Below are positions 54,408 to 62,716 of a stretch of DNA of 64,000 bases, in pieces. The position numbers and the translations under genes are program-made. Position 1 is the first letter of the stretch; each line of letters starts with the position of its first letter. Below the pieces are notes generated by a model. It made no database searches. It had not been told where the DNA came from and saw nothing but the letters and a program-made list of their open reading frames with translations. Origin of the DNA: Sphingomonas sp. Leaf10 (GTDB lineage Bacteria; Pseudomonadota; Alphaproteobacteria; Sphingomonadales; Sphingomonadaceae). The stretch lies in contig NZ_LMKE01000001.1 in NCBI RefSeq assembly GCF_001421245.1, positions 727,511 through 791,510 of the forward strand. Direction: 5' to 3'.

Positions 54408-55547
54408 TCAGGCGGCGATCAGGCCGCGGCGCGCAAGGTTGCGCATCAGGTCGCGGATACCGAACGCCCATGGATCGGCAGCCTTGGACGTGGTCACGGT
54501 GTTCGCCAGTTCGCCGAGCGACGGGGTCGAGATACGCACGACATCGCCCGGCTTGTGGGTGAAGCCACGGCCCGGTTCGTCACGGTCCTGCACCGGCGCG
54601 AACAGCGTGCCGAGAAACAGGACGAAGCCGTCGGGATATTGATGCTCCGACAGCGCCTGCCGCACCAGATCTTCCGGATCGCGGCTGATCTCGCGCATCG
54701 TGCTGGTCCCGGTCAGGACATAGCCTTCCGGACCGTCGATGCGCAGGTCGACCACGGCGTCGCGGACGGTGTCCATGGTGAAGTCACCGTCGAATAGCCG
54801 GATGAACGGACCGATGCCGGTCGAGGCGTTATTGTCCTTTGCCTTGCCGAGCAGCAGTGCCGAACGCCCTTCGAAATCGCGCAGATTGACGTCGTTGCCG
54901 AGCGTCGCGCCGACCGCCTTGCCGTCGCTGGTGGCGACGATGACGATCTCCGGTTCAGGGTTGTTCCACGACGAGTCCGACCGGATGCCGACCTCGGCGC
55001 CCCAGCCCACGGTCGAGAGCACCGGCGCCTTGGTGAACACCTCCGCATCCGGGCCGATCGCGACCTCCAGATACTGCGACCACATGCCCGCCTCGATCAG
55101 CGCGGCCTTCAGTTCGGCGGCTTCGCTCGACCCCGGCTTCACTGAACGGATACCGCCGCCGATGCGCGCTTCGAGGTCGCCGCGAATGCCCTGCGCCGCA
55201 TCGGCATCGCCGCGCGCGCGTTCCTCGATCACGCGTTCCAGTGCCGAGACGGCAAAGGTTACGCCCGCCGCCTTCACACATTGCAAGTCGATCGGCGACA
55301 GGATCGGCGGGTGCTCGCCCGCCGGATCGGCGATCGCGGCGGTGTCGCACACCACCGGACCGTCGAGCAAGGCGATATCGCTCCGCTCCAGCAGGTCGGC
55401 GACGGTCGCGGCATGGGCCGATACGTCGATGACCTTGCCACCCTTCACCACCACCGGCGTCGGGCCATCCGCCAGTTGCATCCGCCCGACCAGCAGCGCC
55501 TTGTCATGATCGGCCGGCAGCATCCGCGCGGCATGTTCGCTCTTCAT
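54408..55547 (-). CDS. xylX: 2-keto-3-deoxy-D-xylonate dehydratase (FAH fold)
   Basis: A 379-residue protein matching Caulobacter XylX: ILSPIDLQCVKAAGVTFAVS, VIEERARGD, the metal-binding region SWNNPEPEIVIV, and the C-terminal YPDGFVLFLGTLFAP and GDVVRISTPSLGELAN (separate blocks). It removes water from 2-keto-3-deoxy-D-xylonate to give alpha-ketoglutarate semialdehyde in the Weimberg pathway. GAGGAAA precedes the ATG; the gap after xylD is 10 bases. Confidence 0.88.
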   Translation of the reverse strand: MKSEHAARMLPADHDKALLVGRMQLADGPTPVVVKGGKVIDVSAHAATVADLLERSDIALLDGPVVCDTAAIADPAGEHPPILSPIDLQCVKAAGVTFAVSALERVIEERARGDADAAQGIRGDLEARIGGGIRSVKPGSSEAAELKAALIEAGMWSQYLEVAIGPDAEVFTKAPVLSTVGWGAEVGIRSDSSWNNPEPEIVIVATSDGKAVGATLGNDVNLRDFEGRSALLLGKAKDNNASTGIGPFIRLFDGDFTMDTVRDAVVDLRIDGPEGYVLTGTSTMREISRDPEDLVRQALSEHQYPDGFVLFLGTLFAPVQDRDEPGRGFTHKPGDVVRISTPSLGELANTVTTSKAADPWAFGIRDLMRNLARRGLIAA

Positions 55548-55557
55548 GTGCGTTTCC

Positions 55558-57339
55558 TCAGTGATTGTGGCGCGGCGTCGTTTCCGACGTCCGGCGGTAT
55601 TTCAGAGCAAGGTCGAGCACACCGCCTTCACCCAGCTGGCCGACCTTCTCGCGGTAGATTTCTTCCCACGGCGTCTGGCTGGCCGGGACCGGGGGGATGC
55701 CCTCGCTCTGGCGTCGTGCGATTTCCGCATCGTCGACCAGCATGTCGCAGCGGCCATGGTTCAGGTCGATACGGATGGTATCGCCGGTGCGCAGCCACGC
55801 GAGGCCGCCGCCGACCGCACTTTCGGGCGAGGCGTTGAGGATCGACGGGCTGTCCGACGTCCCCGACTGCCGACCGTCACCGATCGTCGGCAGGCTCTGG
55901 ATACCGCGCTGGAGCAGGGCGGCGGGCGGCTGCATGTTGGTGACCTCGGCCGAACCCGGCCAGCCGATCACGCCCGCGCCGCGGATGACGAGGATGCAAT
56001 TCTCGTCGATATCCAGCGCCGGATCGTCGATGCGGTGGTGGTAATCGTCCGAGCCGTCGAACACGATCGCGCGGCCCTCGAAACAGCCTTCGTTGCCCGG
56101 CTGCGACAGATAGCGGGCGCGAAAATCGGGACCGATCACGCTGGTCTTCATGATCGCCACGTCGAACAGGTTGCCCGTCAGTACGAGGAAGCCGGCCTGT
56201 TCCTTCAGCGGTTGATCATAGGACCGAATGACCTCGCGATCGGTCGCGACGCGGTTGGCGACATTCTCGCCCAGCGTCTTGCCGGTCACGGTCGCGACAT
56301 TGCCGTCGACCTTCCCCACCGCGATCAGTTCGCTGAGCACCGCCGGCACGCCGCCGGCACGGTGGAAGCGCTCGCCGAGGAAGCGCCCGGCGGGTTGGAC
56401 ATCGACCAGCAGCGGCAGGTCATAGCCATAGTCCATCCAGTCGGACGGGTTAAGTTCGATATCGGCATGGCGGGCCATGGCGTGGAGGTGTGGATGTGCG
56501 TTCGACGATCCGCCGATCGCAGTGATGAGCGCGATGGCGTTCAGGAACGACTGGCGCGTCAGGATCTTCGACGGGCGCAGATCGTCATAGGCCATCTCGA
56601 CGATGCGCTTGCCCGTCTCGTACGCGATCTGCCCGCGCTCGCGATAGGGCGCCGGGATCGCCGCGCAACCGGGCAGCGACATGCCCAACCCCTCGGCGAT
56701 GGCGTTCATCGTCGATGCGGTGCCCATGGTGTTGCAATGGCCCGCCGATGGGGCCGATGCGGTCGCGGCTTCGAGGAACTCTTCCTCGGTGATCTCGCCC
56801 GCTGCCAGCTTGCGCCGCGACCGCCAGATGACGGTGCCCGATCCAACGAGTTCGTTGTCGTGCCAGCCGTCGAGCATTGGCCCGCCCGACAGGACGATCG
56901 CCGGAATGTCGACCGTCGAAGCCGCCATGATCGCCGACGGCGTGGTCTTGTCGCAGCCGGTGGTCAGCACCACCGCGTCGATCGGATAACCGTTCAGGAT
57001 TTCGACCAGCCCAAGATAGGCGAGGTTGCGGTCGATCGCGGCGGTCGGGCGGCGGCAATTCTCGAAGATCGGATGGGTCGGGAATTCCATCGGAATCCCG
57101 CCCGCCGCCTCGATCCCGGCCTTCACCCGCTTGACCGTTTCGAGGTGGATGCGGTTGCACGGCGTCAGGTCCGATCCCGACTGGGCGATGCCGATGATCG
57201 GCCGCCCGCTGGTCAGTTCCCTGGGCGTAATGCCGTAGTTCATGAACCGTTCGAGATACAGCGCGGCCATGTCGAGACGGCCGGGCGCGGCGAACCATTC
57301 GCGCGATCGGAACGGACGGGCGGGGGTACGGGTCATCAT
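55558..57339 (-). CDS. xylD: D-xylonate dehydratase (IlvD/Edd family)
   Basis: A 593-residue IlvD/Edd dehydratase. Cys61 (DLTPCN), Cys129 (TTGCDKTTP) and Cys202 (GHCNTMGTAST) are the [2Fe-2S] ligands. GGSSNAHPH and the C-terminal GDGRQSGTSDSPSILN match sugar-acid dehydratases of the pentonate type. In this operon it acts on D-xylonate; some relatives also accept L-arabinonate or gluconate. Start ATG 57339, with an adjacent in-frame ATG at 57336. Confidence 0.92.
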   Translation of the reverse strand: MMTRTPARPFRSREWFAAPGRLDMAALYLERFMNYGITPRELTSGRPIIGIAQSGSDLTPCNRIHLETVKRVKAGIEAAGGIPMEFPTHPIFENCRRPTAAIDRNLAYLGLVEILNGYPIDAVVLTTGCDKTTPSAIMAASTVDIPAIVLSGGPMLDGWHDNELVGSGTVIWRSRRKLAAGEITEEEFLEAATASAPSAGHCNTMGTASTMNAIAEGLGMSLPGCAAIPAPYRERGQIAYETGKRIVEMAYDDLRPSKILTRQSFLNAIALITAIGGSSNAHPHLHAMARHADIELNPSDWMDYGYDLPLLVDVQPAGRFLGERFHRAGGVPAVLSELIAVGKVDGNVATVTGKTLGENVANRVATDREVIRSYDQPLKEQAGFLVLTGNLFDVAIMKTSVIGPDFRARYLSQPGNEGCFEGRAIVFDGSDDYHHRIDDPALDIDENCILVIRGAGVIGWPGSAEVTNMQPPAALLQRGIQSLPTIGDGRQSGTSDSPSILNASPESAVGGGLAWLRTGDTIRIDLNHGRCDMLVDDAEIARRQSEGIPPVPASQTPWEEIYREKVGQLGEGGVLDLALKYRRTSETTPRHNH

Positions 57340-57409
57340 GGCTACTCGGTCGAAAGGCCCCGCGAGAAGCGGGGCCGAAGGTGGCGAAGGTTACACGTAA
57401 CGCAGATTT

Positions 57410-58834
57410 TCAGCCCTGCATTTCCTCCAGTTCCTTACCCTTGGTTTCATGGATGAACTTCTGGACAAGGAAGAAGCTGATGACCGCGCAGGCTCCATAG
57501 AAGCTGTAGGTGATCGTCAGGCCGAGACCGGCAGCCATGATCGGAAAACTCTGCGCAATCAAATAGTTAGCGAACCACTGTGCGAAGCCGCAGATTGCCA
57601 GCGCCGATCCACGCATCTGGTTCGGGAACATTTCGCCCAGCATGACCCACATGATCGGGCCCCAGCTGACGTTGAAGAAGACGACGTAGAGGTTCGCCGC
57701 CCACAAAGCGAGCGTGCCGAGTTCGGCCGACAGCTGCAGCTTGCCCGCCGCATCGAGCGTGCCGTTGTGGAAGCAATAGACCAGCGCCCACAGCGTCACT
57801 GCCATGCCCGCCGAACCGATCAGCAGCAACGGCTTGCGACCGATCTTGTCGACCAGCGCGATGGTGACGAAGCACGCGGCGATCGAGACGACACCCGACA
57901 GGATGTTGATCTGCAACGACTGGTCTTCGGTAAAGCCGGCCAGTTGCCACAGCGTCGCGCCGTAATAGAAGATCACGTTGATGCCGACGAGCTGCTGGAA
58001 CACCGCCAGCACGAGGCCTGCCCACACGATCGGACGGATGCCGCCCTTTACCGGGTCCATGATGTCGCGCAGCGACGGACGGTGATCCTTGCTGAACGAT
58101 GCTTCGATATCGCGAATCTTGGTTGCGGCGGCAGCCGGACCGAACAGGCGGGTCAGCACGATGCGCGCTTCGTCGAGACGCCCCTTCTGCACCAGATAGC
58201 GTGGGCTTTCCGGGATGAAGAGTAGCGCCACGAGGAACACGGCGGCGGGAATCGCCTGCATCCAGTACATCCAGCGCCATGCCTCATAGCCACCCCACCA
58301 GATCGAGGTGGAGGCACCGGCGGCGGCGGCCAGATAATAGTTCACGACGAACGCGGCGGTCAGGCCGGTGATGATCATGATCTGCTGGATCGTGGTCATC
58401 CGCCCGCGGATGTTGGCGGGGGCGACTTCGGAGATATAGGCGGGCGACAACACCGATGCCGCGCCGACCGCCATGCCGCCCATGAAGCGGGCGACGACGA
58501 ACAGCATCTGGACGTGGCTGAAACCTTGAATCAGCGCGCCGATCAGGAACAGCACCGCAGCGAGCATCATCACCTTGCGACGGCCCATGGCATCGGCCAG
58601 CTTGCCCGCAAGGAACGCGCCGACGAAACAGCCGATCAGCAGCGATCCGACCGTGAAGCCGAGTCCGGCCTCGCTCAGCCCGAACGCGGTCTTCAACCCT
58701 TCCTGCGTGCCGTTTACCGCGCCGCTGTCATATCCGAACAACAGCCCCCCGATCGTCGCCACCGCGACGATCGCGATGACGAGCGCGATGTTCACGCGCT
58801 CCCCCGTCGCCTGTACCATCCCCATCCACTCCAT
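57410..58834 (-). CDS. D-xylose MFS symporter
   Basis: A 474-residue sugar-porter-family MFS protein with 12 helices: LLFGYDSGAVNGTQEG, GRRKVMM, SPAYISEVAPANIRGRM, PESPRYLV, QQLVGINVIFYYG and the GRKPLLL loop. It corresponds to Caulobacter XylE by position. Several starts are possible: GTG 58840, ATG 58834 (used), ATG 58825 or ATG 58819. It is the first metabolic gene of the xylose operon, downstream of an operator-like sequence at 58859-58870. Confidence 0.88.
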   Translation of the reverse strand: MEWMGMVQATGERVNIALVIAIVAVATIGGLLFGYDSGAVNGTQEGLKTAFGLSEAGLGFTVGSLLIGCFVGAFLAGKLADAMGRRKVMMLAAVLFLIGALIQGFSHVQMLFVVARFMGGMAVGAASVLSPAYISEVAPANIRGRMTTIQQIMIITGLTAAFVVNYYLAAAAGASTSIWWGGYEAWRWMYWMQAIPAAVFLVALLFIPESPRYLVQKGRLDEARIVLTRLFGPAAAATKIRDIEASFSKDHRPSLRDIMDPVKGGIRPIVWAGLVLAVFQQLVGINVIFYYGATLWQLAGFTEDQSLQINILSGVVSIAACFVTIALVDKIGRKPLLLIGSAGMAVTLWALVYCFHNGTLDAAGKLQLSAELGTLALWAANLYVVFFNVSWGPIMWVMLGEMFPNQMRGSALAICGFAQWFANYLIAQSFPIMAAGLGLTITYSFYGACAVISFFLVQKFIHETKGKELEEMQG

Positions 58835-58858
58835 GTTCACCGCTGTTCGAAACAGCGT

Positions 58859-58870
58859 GTTAGCGGTAAC
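58859..58870. promoter_or_regulatory. Candidate XylR operator before the xylose operon
   Basis: GTTAGCGGTAAC, a LacI-type half-symmetric site (GTTA arms mirrored by TAAC), about 25 bases before the transporter start. A related core AGCGCT sequence is at 60118-60131 on the other side of the LacI gene. Confidence 0.5.
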
Positions 58871-58924
58871 GGTGGCGAATTGTTACGACAAAAGCAAGCG
58901 TTCCGGATGAAAGGCCCGGGCCTT

Positions 58925-60022
58925 TTACGCCGCCGGCCGCCGCCGTGTCATTTCCGGACGGTCGGACGCCCCCGGCACCGGCCCCGACGATTCGCGCACG
59001 ATCAATTCGTGGTCGAGCACGCGATCCTCGCCCGCACCCTCGCTTTGCCCCATGCGGCGGTCGCGGATCTCCGCGAGCAGCATCTCCACCGCCGCCTCCG
59101 CCATCGCCGCGATCGGTTGGCGGATCGTCGTGATTTCGGGCCAGGTGGTGGTCGCGAGAGAAGTATCGTCGAAGCCGACGATGCTCAGATCCTCGGGCAC
59201 ATGCAGCCCGCGTCGATGCGCGACGCTGATCGCCGCTGCCGCCATGTCGTCGTTGCTGGCGAAGATCGCGGTCGGGCGGTCGTCGCGATCGATCAACTTC
59301 TCGCCCGCGTCGATCCCCGATCGGAAGGTGAAATAGCCCTGTTCGACCGGCATGTCGGCCAGATCGAGTCCCGCCGCCTCGATCGCGGCGGCGAAGCCGC
59401 GCCAGCGCTCGGCGCTCGACCCGTTATTCGGGTCGCCGCGCACGAAACCGATCCGGCGATGGCCGAGGTCGATCAGATGCTGGGTCATCGCCTGCGCCGC
59501 CGCGAAGTCGTCGACCCGGACCGACGCCCTTCCCGGTTGCGCGACCCCGACCGCGACCGCGACCGAAGGGGTGCCGGCGGCATCGAGTTCGTCGCGGACC
59601 GGCACCGAATCCGACAGCGGCGGGGGCAGGATCACCCCCTGCACCGCCGTAGATGCGAAGCGCCGCGCACCTTCGGCCTGCTCCTCGGCACTGTCCCCTT
59701 CGCAGGGTTCGAGGACGAGGTGACAGCCGACCTTGCGCGCGCCTTCCAGCGCGCCGATCAGAAAGTTCGACAGATAGGCGAGCGACGGATTGGCATAGAG
59801 CAAGCCGATCTGCGCCGCCTCACCGGCCGCGAGGCTGCGGGCGGCGGTGTTGGGCCAGTAGTTGAGCCGTTCGATCGCCGCCAATACCGCTTCGCGCGTC
59901 GACTGGCGAACATTCGCACCGCCATTCACGACGCGCGACACCGTCATCGCCGACACGCCCGCCGACCGCGCGACGTCCTGCACGGTAATGCTGCCACCGC
60001 TGCGACGACTTGGCTTTTCCAT
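58925..60022 (-). CDS. LacI-family regulator of xylose genes
   Basis: A 365-residue LacI protein: helix-turn-helix ITVQDVARSAGVSAMTVSRVVNGG, hinge LNYWPNTAARSLA, and sugar domain with GHRRIGFVRGDP, FASNDDMAAAAISVAHRRG and IVGFDDTSLATTTWPEITT (separate blocks). It lies between the xylose operon and a divergent GH3 gene and probably represses both, as XylR does in Caulobacter. The ATG at 60022 gives the usual short N-terminus; the frame continues upstream across the intergenic promoter. Confidence 0.88.
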   Translation of the reverse strand: MEKPSRRSGGSITVQDVARSAGVSAMTVSRVVNGGANVRQSTREAVLAAIERLNYWPNTAARSLAAGEAAQIGLLYANPSLAYLSNFLIGALEGARKVGCHLVLEPCEGDSAEEQAEGARRFASTAVQGVILPPPLSDSVPVRDELDAAGTPSVAVAVGVAQPGRASVRVDDFAAAQAMTQHLIDLGHRRIGFVRGDPNNGSSAERWRGFAAAIEAAGLDLADMPVEQGYFTFRSGIDAGEKLIDRDDRPTAIFASNDDMAAAAISVAHRRGLHVPEDLSIVGFDDTSLATTTWPEITTIRQPIAAMAEAAVEMLLAEIRDRRMGQSEGAGEDRVLDHELIVRESSGPVPGASDRPEMTRRRPAA

Positions 60023-60090
60023 GGATAAAAACCGCTCCCTTGTTGCATTGCTTATGGCGCGGAACCGACGAATGCAAATCGCGCGATCGG

Positions 60091-60131
60091 TTGACGGCCC
60101 CGACCGGGACAGATAGCTGATAGCGCTACCA
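60091..60131 (+). promoter_or_regulatory. Promoter with overlapping LacI-type operator before the GH3 gene
   Basis: TTGACG (60091-60096), a 17-base spacer and TAGCTG (60114-60119) form a plausible sigma-70 promoter. TGATAGCGCTACCA (60118-60131), a pseudo-palindrome around AGCGCT, overlaps the -10/+1 region, the usual place for a repressor. The LacI gene lies directly upstream in the other direction. Confidence 0.5.
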
Positions 60132-60180
60132 AATAGCGGCGGCGGGCGAACCGGATGCCGACTGTCCCGGGAGAGAGAAT

Positions 60181-62589
60181 GTGACCCTGACGCCGAAGCC
60201 CGTTCGCCTTGCGCTTGCCTGCCTGCTGGCGACCGCCGCGACCGGCACCCTCGTCGCGCAGACCCGCCCGACCCGTCCGGCATCGGCCGAGCGCATGACG
60301 TACAAGGACGCGTCGCAGCCGGTCGCGGCGCGGGTCGAAGACCTGCTGCGCCGCATGACGCTGGAGGAAAAGGTCGCGCAGATGATCGGCATCTGGGAAA
60401 AAAAGCGCGACGTCCAGGACGCCAAGGGCAATTTTTCGGCAGCGAAGGCCGTGCGCGCCTTTCCCAACGGCCTCGGTCAGATCACCCGCCCATCGGACAA
60501 GCGCGGCGTCAGCGCCGGCAACAATGCGGCCGGGGTGACCGCCGACGCGGTCAATCGCACCGCGCAGGAAACCGCTGACTATATCAACGCCGCGCAGCGC
60601 TGGGCGGTCGAGCAGACCCGGCTCGGCATCCCGCTCATCATGCACGAGGAAGCGCTGCACGGCTATGTCGCGCGCGGCGCCACCAGCTTCCCGCAGTCGA
60701 TCGCGCTCGCCTCGTCTTGGGACCCGGCGCTGGTCGAGCGCGTGTTTGGCGTGGCAGCCCGCGAAATGCGGGCGCGCGGCGCGAACCTCGCGCTTGCCCC
60801 CGTCGTCGACGTCGCCCGCGATCCGCGCTGGGGCCGGATCGAGGAGACCTATGGCGAAGACCCGCATCTGGTCGGCGAAATGGGACTTGCGGCGATTCGC
60901 GGTTTTCAGGGCAGCACCCTGCCGCTCGCACCGACCAAGGTGATGGTCACGCTGAAGCACATGACCGGCCATGGTCAGCCCGAAAACGGCACCAATGTCG
61001 GCCCGGCCAATATCTCCGAACGGACGCTGCGCGAAAATTTCTTTCCGCCGTTCGAACGCGCGGTGAAGGAACTGCCGGTGCAGGCGGTGATGGCGTCGTA
61101 CAACGAGATCGACGGCATCCCCAGCCATGCCAACAAATGGCTGCTCGACGACGTGCTGCGGCGCGAATGGGGCTATAAGGGGTCGGTGGTCAGCGACTAT
61201 TTCGCGATCAAGGAACTCAACACCCGCCACAAGATGTACGGCACCGACATGGCCGCCGCCGGTCGCCGCGCGCTCGACGCCGGGGTCGACATGGAATTGC
61301 CCGATGCCGATGGCTGGTCGACGCTTGCCGCCATGGTCAAGTCGGGACAGGTGCCGCAGGAACAGGTCGACAATGCCGTCCGCCGCATCCTGACGATGAA
61401 GTTCCAGATGGGGCTGTTCGAAAACCCCTATGCCGACGCGCGCACCGCCGAGGCGAAGACCGCGACGCCCGACGCGATCGCGCTCGCCCGCGAAGCCGCC
61501 GTGCGCTCGATGGTGCTGCTCAAGAACCAGAACAACCTGCTCCCGCTCCATCCGGCCAAGGTCGGCAAGATGCTGGTCGTCGGCACCCATGCCCGCGACA
61601 CCCCGATCGGTGGCTATTCGGACGTGCCCACGCATGTCGTGAGTGTCTTGGAGGGCATGCAGCAGGCCGCGCAGGGCCGCTTCTCGGTAGATTATGCCGA
61701 GGGCGTGCGCCTGACCCGCAGCCGGCAATGGGCCGCCGACAAGGTCGAACTGGTCCCGCCGGCCGAGAACGCGCCGCTGATCGAGGAGGCGGTGCGCAAG
61801 GCGGCATCGGCCGACACGATCCTGCTGGTGCTCGGCCAAAACGAGCAGTTGAGCCGGGAGGCATGGGCCGACCAGCATTTGGGCGACCGGCAGAAGCTTG
61901 ACCTGATCGGCGAGCAGAACGAACTGGCCCGCCAACTGTTCGCGACCGGCAAGCCGGTCGTGGTCGTGCTGCTGAACGGCGGTCCGCTCGCCGCGACCTA
62001 TCTGGAGGCGAACGCGCCGGCGATCGTCGAAGGCTGGTATCTGGGGCAGGAAACCGGCAACGCCGTCGCCGATGTCGTGCTCGGCCGCGCCAATCCCGGT
62101 GGCAAGCTGCCGGTGTCGGTCCCGCGCAGCGAAGGGCAACTGCCGATCTTCTACAACCACAAGCCGACCTCGCGGCGCGGTTACCTGTTCGACAGCACCG
62201 CCCCGCTCTATCCGTTCGGCTATGGCCTGTCCTACACCAGCTTCGACGTCGGTGCGCCGCGTCTGGCCAAGGCGACGATCGGCCGGGACGAGACGGTGCG
62301 GGTGTCGGTCGACGTCGCCAATACCGGCCGCCGCGCCGGGGACGAGGTCGTCCAGCTCTATGTCCGCGACGACGAAGCGACGGTAACGCGCCCGGTGCTC
62401 GAGTTGAAGCATTTCCAGCGGGTGACGCTGCAACCGGGGGAAAAGCGGACGGTGACGTTCGACGTGAAGCCTGCCGACCTCGCCTTCTGGAACGTCGAGA
62501 TGCACCGGGTCGTCGAACCCGGCACCTTCACGATCAGCGCGGGGAACAGTTCGACGTCGCTGAAGGCGACGACGCTGACGGTGAAGTAG
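60181..62589 (+). CDS. Exported GH3 beta-xylosidase/beta-glucosidase
   Basis: An 802-residue GH3 enzyme with a signal peptide ending near residue 26. The N-terminal barrel has LGIPLIMHEEALHG, LAPVVDVARDPRWGRIEETYGED and nucleophile Asp in GSVVSDYFAI; the C-terminal domain has VLLNGGPLA and YPFGYGLSYTSF, and ends in a fibronectin-III-like domain. Beside the xylose operon it most likely releases D-xylose from xylooligosaccharides in the periplasm. The GTG at 60181 follows GGGAGAGAG; the ATG two bases earlier is out of frame and runs into TGA. Confidence 0.9.
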   Translation: MTLTPKPVRLALACLLATAATGTLVAQTRPTRPASAERMTYKDASQPVAARVEDLLRRMTLEEKVAQMIGIWEKKRDVQDAKGNFSAAKAVRAFPNGLGQITRPSDKRGVSAGNNAAGVTADAVNRTAQETADYINAAQRWAVEQTRLGIPLIMHEEALHGYVARGATSFPQSIALASSWDPALVERVFGVAAREMRARGANLALAPVVDVARDPRWGRIEETYGEDPHLVGEMGLAAIRGFQGSTLPLAPTKVMVTLKHMTGHGQPENGTNVGPANISERTLRENFFPPFERAVKELPVQAVMASYNEIDGIPSHANKWLLDDVLRREWGYKGSVVSDYFAIKELNTRHKMYGTDMAAAGRRALDAGVDMELPDADGWSTLAAMVKSGQVPQEQVDNAVRRILTMKFQMGLFENPYADARTAEAKTATPDAIALAREAAVRSMVLLKNQNNLLPLHPAKVGKMLVVGTHARDTPIGGYSDVPTHVVSVLEGMQQAAQGRFSVDYAEGVRLTRSRQWAADKVELVPPAENAPLIEEAVRKAASADTILLVLGQNEQLSREAWADQHLGDRQKLDLIGEQNELARQLFATGKPVVVVLLNGGPLAATYLEANAPAIVEGWYLGQETGNAVADVVLGRANPGGKLPVSVPRSEGQLPIFYNHKPTSRRGYLFDSTAPLYPFGYGLSYTSFDVGAPRLAKATIGRDETVRVSVDVANTGRRAGDEVVQLYVRDDEATVTRPVLELKHFQRVTLQPGEKRTVTFDVKPADLAFWNVEMHRVVEPGTFTISAGNSSTSLKATTLTVK

Positions 62590-62598
62590 ACGCTTCTG

Positions 62599-62706
62599 CT
62601 CCCCTCCCTGGTGAAGGGAGGGGCCGGGGGTGGGTCGGCCCGCGAGAGAGAGTGGCGCCAGGCCATGAACCGACCCACCCCAGCCCCTCCCTTGACCAGG
62701 GAGGGG
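62599..62706. repeat. Palindromic repeat family A, copy 3
   Basis: About 108 bases with arms of some 38 bases (CTCCCCTCCCTGGTGAAGG against CCTTGACCAGGGAGGGG), same family as 3860-3966 and 18664-18772. It fills the gap between the convergent GH3 and halogenase genes, and CTTTTCTG follows directly, so on the plus strand it could work as a transcription terminator. Confidence 0.85.
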
Positions 62707-62716
62707 CTTTTCTGCG

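Noticed and set aside
53590..54471. A longer xylB starting at 54471
   Set aside because: The added part overlaps the xylX coding region and does not resemble SDR N-termini; the ATG at 54384 gives a Caulobacter-like protein.
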